A program made the translations under genes and the position numbers. From positions 248,001 through 312,000 of the forward strand of contig CAVXZE010000001.1 in NCBI GenBank assembly GCA_963766175.1: DNA of 64,000 nt, in the 5' to 3' direction. The notes beneath the pieces are model-generated. The model saw only the letters and a program-made list of their open reading frames with translations, did not search any database and had not been told where the DNA came from. Of this stretch, positions 19,601 to 27,502 are shown in pieces. Numbering within the stretch: the first letter of the stretch is position 1; each line of letters begins with the position of its first letter. Origin of the DNA: CAVXZE01 sp963766175. GTDB lineage: Bacteria; Myxococcota_A; UBA9160; UBA6930.

Positions 19601-21713
19601 GGCGCACCTCGACCGCCTCCCGCAGGCGCTCGCTGTCCTCCAGGAGAGGCTGCAGAGCGCGAAGACTCAGAAGATCGCCCGGGTCTGCTTCGAGAGCGCT
19701 CCGGTAGGCGTCGATGGCGGCTTCGACCTCGCCATCGGCGGCCTGCAGCTCCGCCAGGCGTCGGCGATTCGCCGCCTGTTCCTCGCCCTGGAGCAGCCCG
19801 TCCAGGTGCTCCAGGGTCTCGCGCAGCTCGCTCGAGTGGTGCAGGACTTCCTGGAGCCGGGCGCAGGTCTGGAGTGCCTGCTGGTCCTCGGGCATCGCGA
19901 TCACCAGACGCTCGACCCAGAGCAGTGCCTCGTCGAGCTGATCCCGCTCCTCGAAGATTCGCGCCAGCTCCCAGACCAGAAAGGAGAGACGGCTTCGGTC
20001 GGTGGTGACGCTGGCCTCCCGCTCGAACGCCTCGACGATGGCGTCCTCGTCCCCGCTTTCCAGCGCGATTCGCTCGATTCCCTGGAGGGCTGGCCGAGCG
20101 GTCGGATCGATGCCGATGGCCGCCTCGAAGGACCGGCGGGCCGCCTCGACATCCTGGAACTGCTCGAGCATCAGCTCGCCGAGGGCGCAGTGAAGCTCGA
20201 CCGAGCGCCTGCCCGTCGTCCTCTCGAGGCCGTTTTCCAGGTGCCTGCGAAGCTTCTCCCAGCTCTCCGTCTTGCGATAGAGCCGTTCCAGGGCGTCGAC
20301 GATCAGCTTCTGTTCCGGATCCTCAGCGCTGGCGCGCTCGAAGGCGTCGATGGCGGCCTCGGTATCGGCCAGCTGCTCTTCGTGGAGGGAGCCGAGCCGG
20401 GCCAGGGCCAGGGCGCGAGCGCTCGGGTTGCCTGCGGCCAGGGTGGCCTGCTGTTCGAGAATCTCCACGAGCTCCTCGTCACGCCCCAGGCGCGTGAGGT
20501 CGTCGGCGAGCTCGTGGAGCAGCTGGGCGTTTCCCGGATCATGCTCCAGAGCGCGACGGAGCTCCGACACGGCCTCGGAGCGATCTCCCTGCTCCCGCGA
20601 GAGCGTCGCGAGCTCGCGCAGGATCTCCGCTGGCATCGGGCCCTTGGCGAGATCGGATGCGCGTCGCAGGTGGTCGGTCAGGGCCTCCCGGTTTCCCGCG
20701 AGCCGCTCGACGTCCGCCAGCGCAAGGTGGTTCTCCGGATCGTCCGGGAAGAGCTCGAGGGCGCGGGAGAACCAGAGACGTGCACCCTGGGGATTTCTCA
20801 ATCGTTCCAGATGCAGGCGTCCCCCCTCATGGGCGATGGTGGCCCGTCGCTGCGCTCCCGAGGCCAGGTCGAAGCGCCTCTCGTAGAGCTCGGCGACCTG
20901 CTCCCATCGCTCGTCCGCGGCGGCGCGTTCGAGCAAGGCTTCGAGGGCGATCTCGCAGCGGGGATCGTCGGTGAGGGCCTGGCGGAAGAGCTTCTCGGCG
21001 CCATCGGCGTCTTCGAGAGGCCCATCGAGGAGGCGGGCCAGCTGCACAACCGCAGGTGCGCGGTCCGGCCCCCGCAGGTGTTCGATGGCGCGCTCCAGAG
21101 CTTGCGCCGCAGCCGGCGCTTCGCCCAGCTCCTCCCTGGCCTGCGCCAGCCCGAGCAGGGCGGTCACGTAATCCGGGTCGCTCTCGAGCGCTCGCTCGAA
21201 CAAGGTCGCTCCCTGTGCCGCGTCGCCGAGCTTCAGGTGCCAGATCTCGCCCATCTCGGTCGAGAAGGCGGCCTGCTCGAAGGGGCGCATCGGCAGCTGA
21301 GCCTGAACCTCGGCGACCTGGAGGGCGAGCTCCCATTTCTCCTGCGCCGCGTAGATCTTTCGCAGCTGCACCAGCGCCGGCTGGTAGCCCGGGTCCAGAC
21401 GAACGACGCTCTCGTAGGCCTCTGCCGCTCGGTCGACCTGCAGACAGCGCTCCTCGAGAACCTGGGCCAGCCGGAAGGCGACCCTCGCACGCTTTTTGGG
21501 GCTCTTCTCCGGGTCCAGGTCGGTCGATCCGAGTCTGCGCTCGTACAGGGTGACGAGATCGTTCCATTCGCCGTTCACGAAGTGATGCTCTTCGAGAGCT
21601 TCGAAGGCGGCGGCAACCGAAGGATCGGATTCGAATTGATTCCTCAGCCGCTGCAGATTGGCATCCACAGGTATTCCCCCCCGGGATTCATCGATGAGTC
21701 CCCGATCACCCAT
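13686..21713 (-). CDS. Giant tetratricopeptide-repeat protein
   Basis: An uninterrupted reading frame of about 2,675 residues, nearly all TPR-like helix pairs. Repeated phrases are of the form AAxxYRxxLExDPxxxxALxxLxxL (for example AYRSALEADPGDLLSLRAL). No signal peptide, membrane segment or catalytic motif is visible, so it is probably a cytoplasmic scaffold. Within the frame a GTG at residue 16 (base 21668), with a G-rich ribosome site, is a better start than the ATG at 21713. The C-terminal 300 residues are less repetitive. It is divergent from ntrY and followed by a PilZ gene. The function is not known. Confidence 0.85.
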   Translation of the reverse strand: MGDRGLIDESRGGIPVDANLQRLRNQFESDPSVAAAFEALEEHHFVNGEWNDLVTLYERRLGSTDLDPEKSPKKRARVAFRLAQVLEERCLQVDRAAEAYESVVRLDPGYQPALVQLRKIYAAQEKWELALQVAEVQAQLPMRPFEQAAFSTEMGEIWHLKLGDAAQGATLFERALESDPDYVTALLGLAQAREELGEAPAAAQALERAIEHLRGPDRAPAVVQLARLLDGPLEDADGAEKLFRQALTDDPRCEIALEALLERAAADERWEQVAELYERRFDLASGAQRRATIAHEGGRLHLERLRNPQGARLWFSRALELFPDDPENHLALADVERLAGNREALTDHLRRASDLAKGPMPAEILRELATLSREQGDRSEAVSELRRALEHDPGNAQLLHELADDLTRLGRDEELVEILEQQATLAAGNPSARALALARLGSLHEEQLADTEAAIDAFERASAEDPEQKLIVDALERLYRKTESWEKLRRHLENGLERTTGRRSVELHCALGELMLEQFQDVEAARRSFEAAIGIDPTARPALQGIERIALESGDEDAIVEAFEREASVTTDRSRLSFLVWELARIFEERDQLDEALLWVERLVIAMPEDQQALQTCARLQEVLHHSSELRETLEHLDGLLQGEEQAANRRRLAELQAADGEVEAAIDAYRSALEADPGDLLSLRALQPLLEDSERLREAVEVRRHLAELVSPEERIECLHALGVILSDRLDDAESAIPVFAELARTPDAPQDSGERLENVLERTGRFEALSERLLERRRELDSQSPEARDLDLRRAEILQHRLGLPAQAAALFREVYEREPGCATVRASLERALRESNDLAGLCELLEARAAEEQDDEARAPMELERATILEQTLHREDEARQLLTAIADGESAVAAEAERRLDALLERLGEWETARDRLLAKLGHGSPEDDFEIRQRLGTLCRDRLVDPDDAIAHLEAAAALRADRADVWQTLARLYQEEDRPQDLLTALESELETGPDPERALALHARAAELCVGACADPVRAAVHYEKVLSLDPTHALASEFLVEQLSVEERHADLARVLETRLTALQAEPETADGADSGELDRRGPEISLRIRIAALRSGPLDDVDGAIEMLAPTAGEDDALSVVGEPLADLYQRAGRDGDLIQLCERAAVNCEDALERSDWYLRMGDALRRRGDLASAAGSYRQVLAERPDDRSAPSALRDIYRRLGETEPLVQLLEAELSRIGGTEEVPIRMELATLLEGSLSRPGDALRHLRRVLQIEPSHVLALGRAMQLAEQMGRTAEWLELLGIALERTRSPIERARLLTRRGRILAGELARPEEAAESFRSAIALDASSDEARSELRDLLESLGDWPAVLESLELELRCAASEDQNGKAAICAEAAEIAATHLSSDAALPWLERLRALRSEDASLVARIADVHRQAGRREAVLRALEDEIALSPDPGRLCALELERADILEQQMGAPGRAIGALEAARVADPASRAVLERLEQLYRDTRRPRDQAKILELLIEGANAEERLDLRRTAAELYAVVLGQPSSAADQLWAALCEAPSSGVDRVELLGRLSSVFLSLGRRDLWTRTAEEELASFDPGAEVFDERRRELQLELARVYNAELGRPDAALRHLRKLVDGGIAAEDSQDPSRFEEAEKALLSLLRAGRNDIELEQRLSQRLARSAPALDLGEEGDERRQTVEGQREEADLWLELARLRRERLHRPCKAADAFREVLARDPQNLDAIRGLRGVSDQVGDHEEVARTLETELERAQSLSNRERAALYRRLGRVAWEQLDSTTRASRAFVAALEAEPSDLVSLRSLESLFEMMEDWRGALDLYESEVEILGDAEPERRKTAWLRAGELARTHTGEIERAARNYQAAAEIGELPVNSRREWADLYQRLDRPDRFAEVFAGWCDDSESGATGGDHLLLARTLEELDQPDEALARVQRALDAEPENANAWDTAARLWEARGEAHSAAEALEKAADCLAGGESATRRYRAATLIEASDAEWAATLLERAVTADPALAVAEAMLTRVAFALGRRAQAKRAAELALELADGGAELDDATRLETALIGGQAARSLECLEPAARLYGTALEISPLHAEALAARGEILFDLGDREGARLALEARLGLDTPDPERASHLCLLGASLEADDPQAALERYTDAIELDPGLDQAHGGLVAIYESLSRIDEAVNALQGWAARASDSKERAERLVRAGELEMGREGREEPAEVLLREATAVCPQVARAWLLLADLLWSRGRNAEALDLSTRALDAIGDVPERSGIALIRARALERQGDRREAAASYREATRIESTCQEGALAGARLLRCLGEWREAADVLTGFVDAHPDAESPQIAPALHQLGRLLAGPLEDVEGAVAAYRRAIDADSELRDARVALAELLAHRPECWTEAIEQHRDLLREEPTRLGSIRALLRISHGRGSDRGVATGLAVLRALGAATPEERIQSPAQPPVTPANPPSMSDPVWEAARRIGQEAAQEIGEALGAGSRPESSASEASEPMARFRAAVLAAEGELSAPALAPLSTPELGSVITLVAQLVLEVPRVGAEGDRVNALSSSLGRRARRRVRKALGEIDAVAIASIDFEAWRAELRGLASARVLESSDFEFRLALTAWLQSGDGGHGDNAEAIPPEADLSQLVADRPEALALLRSVINAWVEAL

Positions 21714-21747
21714 CGGCGCTTCGACCCGTCATCTTGAACTGATTCGG

Positions 21748-21776
21748 TTGCAGCGGGTTCTTCGTTTGATTAGATT
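21748..21776 (+). promoter_or_regulatory. Possible sigma-70 promoter for ntrY
   Basis: TTGCAG, 17 bases, then TAGATT, lying about 15 bases before the ntrY ATG, which would make a very short leader. The box arrangement resembles that in front of rimP. Weak evidence by sequence alone. Confidence 0.35.
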
Positions 21777-21790
21777 TTTCAAGGGCTTAC

Positions 21791-24082
21791 ATGAGTACCA
21801 TGCCGTCCGACCCAGCTCCCGAAAGGCTCGCCGAGACGAGCGACCTGCCGGCTGCCGAGCGTCGCCGCCGCCGCCGCGATCTGGTCATCACCGCAGCAGT
21901 GATTGCGGCGATCACCGCTGTGGTGTTGGTCGAGCGTCGGATTACCAGCCTGCCCCGCGCGCTCCCCTTCGGCGACAGTCTGCTCTTTCTGTTCTTGAAC
22001 GCCTTGAACGTGATTCTGATCGTCCTGCTGATCTACCTGATCTCGAGAAGCTTCGTGAAGCTCATCTTCGAGCGGCGTTCCGGAGCCCTGGGCTCGCACC
22101 TGAATCTGAAGTTCGCACTGGCCCTCTTCCTGGTGGCGGCGGTGCCGATGGGGCTCCAGTACGTGGTCTCCTCCTCGTTCATCACCGCTTCCATCGATAC
22201 CTGGTTCAGCCTCCAGATGGACCGGGCCATCGAAGACAGCCGAGAGGTGGCCGATGCCTACTACGACGCCTGGACGGGCAACGCCCTGCATTTCGGTACG
22301 CAGATCTCCGAGGAGATCCGCGCTCAGAGACTGCTCCGCGAGGGGAACAACGAAGAGCTGGCCGCCTTCGTCCAGGTCAAGCAGCGGGAGTACAACCTCG
22401 GCGTGGTCCAGATCTTTCCCTTCGCCGAGGCCGAGCCCATCGCCACGCTGGTGAACCCGGAGATCCCGACGGCGGCCTTCGTGAAGCGGGACAGCCGGAT
22501 CGTCGCCTCTGCGCTCGAGGGAGAGCGGGCTTCCGTCGTCGAGGGCACCGGCACCGAAATCGGCGACGTGATCCGAGGCGCCGTGCCGATCTACTCGTCG
22601 GATCCCGCCCGCCCAGAAGAGGTGGTGGGCGCGGTGGTCGTGAACCACCTGGTGCCCCACCCTCTGGTGTACAAGGTCGGCGTGATCCGCGCAGCCATCG
22701 AGGAATACCGCGCGATTCAGCCCTTCGCGGGCCGGATCGCCGGTGTCTATCAGCTGGTCCTGCTGCTCTTTTCCCTGATGATCGTGCTCTTCGCCGTGTG
22801 GTGGGGGCTGCGGATGGCGAAGGGCGTGACGGATCCCATCAACGCCTTGGTAGAGGGGACCGAGAAGGTCGCGGGGGGGGATCTGAATGTCGTCGTCCAG
22901 GCCAGCTCCAACGACGAGATCGGTTTCCTGGTCCGCTCCTTCAATCAGATGACCCGCGACCTCCGCGAGGCCCTCTCGGGCCTGGAGCTCTCCAATACCG
23001 AGCTCGACCAGCGCCGCCGATACATGGAGATCGTGCTGCGCAACGTGGACGCCGGGGTGGTCTCCGTCGACGCCGAGGGCCGCATCGGCACCATCAACCC
23101 CTCGGCCCAGCGCCTGCTCGGCATCGCACCCGGCACGGGCGTGATCGGCAGCAAGCTCGAGGAGGTGCTGACCCGGACCGAGTACCTGGACGTGGTCCGC
23201 GAGCTCAGCAGTCAGACCCGCCCGGGCATGCGCGAGAGTGTCCGCCAGCAGGTGCAGGTACCGAGCGGCGACGAGATGCTCACCCTGCTGGTGACACTGA
23301 CACTGCTTCAGGACTACGACGGAAGGCCGATCGGCTCGGTGTTGGTCTTCGACGACTACACCCAGGAGGTGAGGGCGCAGCGCATGGCGGCCTGGCGGGA
23401 GGTGGCGCGGCGGATCGCCCACGAGATCAAGAACCCGCTTACGCCGATCCAGCTCTCCGCGCAGAGAATCCGCCGCCGCTTCCGCGACCGCCTGGACGGG
23501 TCGCCCGAAGATGCCCAGGTCTTCGACGAGTGCGTGGACACCATCACCAGCCAGGTCGAGGGCCTGAAGGTGCTGGTCAACGAGTTCTCCAACTTCGCGC
23601 GCCTGCCCGCGGCGAATCCCAAGCCCGACGATCTCAATCAGCTGGTCCAGGAGGCGATCTCCAGCTACGCGGGAACCGACGGTGTGAGGTTCGAGACGGA
23701 CCTGGCTCCGCAGCTTCCGCGCGTGGATCTCGACCGCGAGCAGATCCGCCGGGTGCTCACCAACATGATCGACAACGCCACCGCCGCCGTGCTCGAGGGC
23801 GCCGCGGAGCCGGGAGGGACCGGCTGCATCGAGGTGCGCACCGTTCACGATGCCCCGCTGCAGACGGTGAGGCTCGAGATCGCCGATGACGGCATCGGCA
23901 TTTCGCCGGGGGATCGCAGGCGGATCTTCGAGCCCTATTTCTCTACCAAGGATCACGGATCGGGTCTCGGCCTGGCGATCGTCTCTCGTATCATCGCGGA
24001 CCATCACGGCTATATTCGTGTACACGGGAATCGGCCCCGCGGAACCCGCTTCATTGTCGAGCTTCCCGTACGGAGCATCTGA
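21791..24082 (+). CDS. ntrY: NtrY-type membrane histidine kinase
   Basis: 763 residues. Four membrane segments: DLVITAAVIAAITAVVLVE, LFLFLNALNVILIVLLIYL, FALALFLVAAVPMGLQYVV and YQLVLLLFSLMIVLFAVWW, with a sensor loop of about 230 residues before the last. Then a HAMP linker (about 343-396), a PAS domain (NVDAGVVSVDAEGRIG), the phosphoacceptor in RIAHEIKNPLTPIQ (His near 544), and an ATPase with DNATAAV and GSGLGLAIV. This is the NtrY layout; partner NtrX follows after three bases. Such pairs respond to nitrogen or redox/envelope signals in other bacteria. Confidence 0.9.
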   Translation: MSTMPSDPAPERLAETSDLPAAERRRRRRDLVITAAVIAAITAVVLVERRITSLPRALPFGDSLLFLFLNALNVILIVLLIYLISRSFVKLIFERRSGALGSHLNLKFALALFLVAAVPMGLQYVVSSSFITASIDTWFSLQMDRAIEDSREVADAYYDAWTGNALHFGTQISEEIRAQRLLREGNNEELAAFVQVKQREYNLGVVQIFPFAEAEPIATLVNPEIPTAAFVKRDSRIVASALEGERASVVEGTGTEIGDVIRGAVPIYSSDPARPEEVVGAVVVNHLVPHPLVYKVGVIRAAIEEYRAIQPFAGRIAGVYQLVLLLFSLMIVLFAVWWGLRMAKGVTDPINALVEGTEKVAGGDLNVVVQASSNDEIGFLVRSFNQMTRDLREALSGLELSNTELDQRRRYMEIVLRNVDAGVVSVDAEGRIGTINPSAQRLLGIAPGTGVIGSKLEEVLTRTEYLDVVRELSSQTRPGMRESVRQQVQVPSGDEMLTLLVTLTLLQDYDGRPIGSVLVFDDYTQEVRAQRMAAWREVARRIAHEIKNPLTPIQLSAQRIRRRFRDRLDGSPEDAQVFDECVDTITSQVEGLKVLVNEFSNFARLPAANPKPDDLNQLVQEAISSYAGTDGVRFETDLAPQLPRVDLDREQIRRVLTNMIDNATAAVLEGAAEPGGTGCIEVRTVHDAPLQTVRLEIADDGIGISPGDRRRIFEPYFSTKDHGSGLGLAIVSRIIADHHGYIRVHGNRPRGTRFIVELPVRSI

Positions 24083-24085
24083 GGC

Positions 24086-25441
24086 TTGAATCGTATCCTG
24101 ATCGTCGACGACGAGGAGAGCATCCGGCGTTCGCTGGCGGGAATCCTCTCCGATGAGGGCTTCGAAACCGACTCCGTTGCGGACGGTGAGAGTGCGCTGA
24201 CCGCGCTGCGGCAAGGGGAGGAGGTTCCGGACCTGGTGCTCCTCGACATCGCCATGCCCGGTCGCGACGGCGTCGAGATCCTGGCGGAGATTCGCCAGGC
24301 CTGGCCGGCCCTGCCGGTGGTGATGATGAGCGGCCACGGGACGATCGAGACCGCCGTACGCGCCACACAGCTCGGCGCCTTCGACTTCATCGAGAAGCCA
24401 CTCTCCATCGAGAAGCTGCTTCTGACCCTGCGCCATGCCCTGGATCGCACCCGCCTCGAGCGCGAAAACCAGCAGCTCCGGTCCGAGAACATTCGAGCCC
24501 ACCAGATTCTCGGGAAATCGGCGCCCATCAAGAAGCTGAAGGAGCAGATCCAGGTCGCCGCACCGACCAACGGCTGGGTGTTGATCACAGGCGAGAACGG
24601 GACCGGAAAGGAGATGGTGGCGAAGCAGATCCACCTCCAGAGCAAGCGCGCGGAGAAGCCTTTCGTGGAGGTGAACTGCGCCGCCATTCCCGAGGAGTTG
24701 ATCGAGTCCGAGCTCTTTGGCCACGAGAAGGGGGCGTTCACCGGGGCGATCGCCCAGAAGCGCGGCAAGTTCGAACTCGCCAACGAGGGGACGATCTTTC
24801 TCGACGAGATCGGGGACATGAGCCTGCGTACGCAGGCCAAGATTCTGCGCATCCTTCAAGAGCACAAGTTCGAGCGGGTGGGTGGCACCGACACCATCGA
24901 CGTGGACGTTCGCGTGATCGCCGCGAGCAACAAGAGTCTGGAGAAGGAGATCCAGGAGGGGCACTTCCGGGAGGACCTGTACTACCGACTCAACGTGATC
25001 CCCTTCCACGTTCCGCCGCTGCGGGAACGCCGCGAGGATCTGCCGATACTGGCCAAGTCTTTCGTGGAGGAGTTCTGCGCGGAATCCGGAGCCCGGCGCA
25101 AGCAGATCGCCCCCAGGGCCATGAGCCGGCTCCAGTCCTACGCGTGGCCCGGCAACGTCCGCGAGCTCCGCAACCTGATGGAGCGTCTGGTGCTGATGAC
25201 TCCGGGGCCCAAGATCCGCGCCGAGGATCTGCCTCCGGATCTCGGGGACCGCGAGCAGCGCGAGGATCTCGAGGGAATCACCCTCGGAGAGGCCCGCAAG
25301 GATTTCGAGCGGGAGTTCCTGATCGCCCGCCTCCGGGAGAACGACTGGAACATCTCCCGCACTGCCGAGGGGATCGGGATCGCCCGGGAGAGCCTGTCGA
25401 GAAAGGTGCGCAGCCTCGAAATCAAGGTGCCGCGTGATTGA
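24086..25441 (+). CDS. ntrX: NtrX-type sigma-54 response regulator
   Basis: 451 residues from TTG at 24086 (LNRILIVDDEESIRRSL). The receiver has the acidic pair DDEE and D in VLLDIAMPGRDG (near 54). The AAA+ core has Walker A GENGTGKEMV, the sigma-54 contact loop GAFTGA (intact, near 217), and TIFLDEIGDMS. A Fis-type helix-turn-helix closes the protein (WNISRTAEGIGIARESLSRK). With the intact GAFTGA it should open sigma-54 promoters such as the one before lpxC, though that link is an inference. Confidence 0.92.
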   Translation: MNRILIVDDEESIRRSLAGILSDEGFETDSVADGESALTALRQGEEVPDLVLLDIAMPGRDGVEILAEIRQAWPALPVVMMSGHGTIETAVRATQLGAFDFIEKPLSIEKLLLTLRHALDRTRLERENQQLRSENIRAHQILGKSAPIKKLKEQIQVAAPTNGWVLITGENGTGKEMVAKQIHLQSKRAEKPFVEVNCAAIPEELIESELFGHEKGAFTGAIAQKRGKFELANEGTIFLDEIGDMSLRTQAKILRILQEHKFERVGGTDTIDVDVRVIAASNKSLEKEIQEGHFREDLYYRLNVIPFHVPPLRERREDLPILAKSFVEEFCAESGARRKQIAPRAMSRLQSYAWPGNVRELRNLMERLVLMTPGPKIRAEDLPPDLGDREQREDLEGITLGEARKDFEREFLIARLRENDWNISRTAEGIGIARESLSRKVRSLEIKVPRD

Positions 25442-25575
25442 GGTCTCGAGCGCCGCCCCGGCCGACATCCAACGGCGAAGACGCCTTGCTGATGACGAGG
25501 TCGACTTGAAGCGGCGCGCCAGGAGTCGAGGAAGCTACCGCGCGGCGGAAGGTCGAAGGGGGACGGATTTCCAGA

Positions 25576-26406
25576 ATGGTTTCCAAGATGGATAAGCCCC
25601 TGCGAGTGGATTCGGAGGTCCTGGCCAACTCCGCCGAAGGCGGGGCGAACTGGCGACTGGTGCTCCGCGTCGCGGAGGGCTGGCCCGAGGTCCAGCCGGG
25701 CCAGTTTCTGATGCTCTCGCCGGGCACGCGGGGCCGGGTCGAGCGCTACGACCCCCTCCTGCCGCGACCCATGGCGATCTTCCGCACGCGCCGGACGGGA
25801 GGAGAGGCAGCGGTCGAGGTTCTCTACAAGGTCGTGGGGCGGGGGACGAGCCTCCTCGCCGATGCCCGTCCCGGCGACGAGGTGCGTCTGGTCGGCCCTC
25901 TCGGCAGGGGATTCCCCGAGCCCTCCCCCGGTGAGCGCATCATCCTGGTGGGCGGTGGAACCGGTGTCGCGTCGCTCTTCGAGCTGGCGCGGCGTTCGTC
26001 GTCGCGGGCCCGGGTTTCGGTGCTCCTCGGCGCGCGCACGGCCGCCGACCTGATGGGCCGGGCCGATTTCGAGAGCCTCGACGGGGATCTCCAGGTGGCC
26101 ACCGACGACGGTAGCGAGGGATCCGAGGGCTTCGTGACAGACCTGCTGGAGCGGGAGCTCGCGGCCGAGGGAGCGGCGCGAGTCTACGCCTGCGGTCCGA
26201 CCCCCATGATGCGCCGGGCCGCGGAGATCGCCGAGGCGGCTGGTCTGCCCTGCATGGTTTCTCTCGAGAACCGCATGGCCTGTGGTTTCGGCGTCTGTCT
26301 CGGGTGTGCGGTGCCCCGCTCGGAATCGGACGAGGGTTACCACCTGGTCTGCCGGGACGGTCCCGTCTTCGAATCCGGGGACCTCTCCTGGGAGGGGCTC
26401 CCATGA
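25576..26406 (+). CDS. pyrK: Dihydroorotate dehydrogenase electron-transfer subunit PyrK
   Basis: 276 residues. It passes electrons from PyrD to NAD+ through FAD and a [2Fe-2S] cluster (class 1B enzyme). The FAD-binding motif RPMAIFRT and the NAD loop ILVGGGTGVASLFEL are visible, as are four cluster cysteines C236, C241, C244 and C259 (CGFGVCLGC...C). The stop overlaps the pyrD ATG (ATGA). A second in-frame ATG four codons later (25588) is possible. The 134 bases before it hold no gene that I recognise. Confidence 0.92.
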   Translation: MVSKMDKPLRVDSEVLANSAEGGANWRLVLRVAEGWPEVQPGQFLMLSPGTRGRVERYDPLLPRPMAIFRTRRTGGEAAVEVLYKVVGRGTSLLADARPGDEVRLVGPLGRGFPEPSPGERIILVGGGTGVASLFELARRSSSRARVSVLLGARTAADLMGRADFESLDGDLQVATDDGSEGSEGFVTDLLERELAAEGAARVYACGPTPMMRRAAEIAEAAGLPCMVSLENRMACGFGVCLGCAVPRSESDEGYHLVCRDGPVFESGDLSWEGLP

Positions 26407-27330
26407 GCACGGCGCCGGACCTCTCGACCAACCTCGGCGGAATCCAGCTCCGCAACCCGGTCCTCACTGCCTCGGGCACCTTCGGTTACGGGACGGAGTT
26501 TGCCCCGTTCATGGATCTGCGCAGGATCGGCGGCTTCGTCGCCAAGAGCCTCACTCTCGAGCCTCGTCACGGGAATCCGCCGCCGCGCATCGTGGAGACG
26601 CCGGCGGGCATGCTGAACGCCATCAGTCTCGAGAACGTCGGTGTCCATGCCTTCGTCGAAGAGAAGCTCCCGGAGATCCCCGAGGGCGTGCCGGTGATTG
26701 CCAGCGTCTTCGGCACCGAGATCGGACTCTACGCCGAGGTTTGCAGGTGTCTGACCGGTGCGCCGAAGGTGGTGGGGATCGAGGTCAACGCCTCCTGTCC
26801 ACACGTGAAGAGCGGGGGGGGGGGAGTTTGGCCAGAATTCCGCCGTTCTGGCGCAGTTGGTTCGCGCCGTGCGGAGCGCGACCTCGCTTCCCCTGCTGGT
26901 AAAGCTCTCGCCCAATGTGACGGATATCGCGGAAATGGCCCGGGTCTGTGAGGGCGAGGGGGCGGATGGGATCTCGGCCATCAACACTCTGAGGGCCCTG
27001 GTCGTGGACGTCGAGACCCGTAGGCCGAGCCTCTCCAACGGCCTCGGCGGCCTCTCGGGCCCGGCGATTCGGCCGGTCGCGCTGCGGATGGTCTGGGAGT
27101 GCGCCCATGCGGTCGAGATCCCGGTCTGCGGGATCGGGGGGATCTGCACCGCCGAGGATGCCATCCAGTTTCTGCTCTGTGGGGCGGCGGCGGTCCAGGT
27201 GGGCACCGCCAACTTCTTGAATCCGACGGCGGCGGTCGAGGTGGCCGAAGGGGTCGCGGAGTACTGCGTCCGCCACGGTGTGGATCGGGTCTCCGACCTG
27301 GTCGGTGCGGTGGAGTTTCCGGGTCGCTAA
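26403..27330 (+). CDS. pyrD: Dihydroorotate dehydrogenase PyrD (class 1B), frame broken in a G11 run
   Basis: Oxidises dihydroorotate in pyrimidine synthesis, with PyrK. The first part (MSTAPDLSTNLGGIQLRNPV, SGTFGYG, VEVNASCPHVKSGG-like) runs to a tract of 11 G at 26814-26824. The rest of the enzyme (EFGQNSAVLAQLVRAV, VKLSPNVTDI, GLSGPAIRPVALRMV, PVCGIGGI, GAAAVQVGTANF) lies in another frame. Ten G would restore one protein of about 308 residues with all motifs. Because both halves are conserved and the gene is normally essential, a homopolymer miscount is likelier than true decay, but slippage is possible. Confidence 0.85.
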
Positions 27331-27360
27331 CCCCCCTCTCCAGTTCCCCGGGGCAGGGCC

Positions 27361-27378
27361 CCGGCGGGCGTCCGCCGG
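27361..27378 (+). terminator. GC-rich hairpin after pyrD
   Basis: CCGGCGG, loop GCGT, CCGCCGG: a perfect 7-bp stem 30 bases after the pyrD stop. There is no U run, so it may be a weak terminator, or a pause or processing hairpin. Confidence 0.4.
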
Positions 27379-27380
27379 TC

Positions 27381-27409
27381 TTGCAAACCCCCTGTAACTT
27401 GGATAGGTT
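27381..27409 (+). promoter_or_regulatory. Probable sigma-70 promoter of the rimP-nusA-infB operon
   Basis: TTGCAA, 17 bases, TAGGTT, placed just downstream of the pyrD hairpin and about 95 bases before rimP. Transcription would begin near 27416 and run into the leader hairpin. Confidence 0.5.
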
Positions 27410-27431
27410 ACGCTGGATTTGTACGCGGGAG

Positions 27432-27462
27432 AAGGTGGGCGAATCGTCCACCTTTTTGTTTT
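27432..27462 (+). terminator. Leader terminator (attenuator) before rimP-nusA
   Basis: AAGGTGGGCGA, A, TCGTCCACCTT followed by TTTTG and TTTT: a long stem with one G-U pair and a U tract, that is an intrinsic terminator inside the 5' leader. NusA influences such terminators and nusA operons are known to be autoregulated, so read-through control by NusA is a plausible role here. Confidence 0.7.
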
Positions 27463-27502
27463 CAGGCGAAATTGCCGGGGGCGCGTTTGGAGCGGACCGA
27501 TT

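Noticed and set aside
21779..25468. Open minus-strand frame of over 1,200 codons opposite ntrY and ntrX
   Set aside because: Shadow of the two regulator genes; composition is that of reversed coding DNA.
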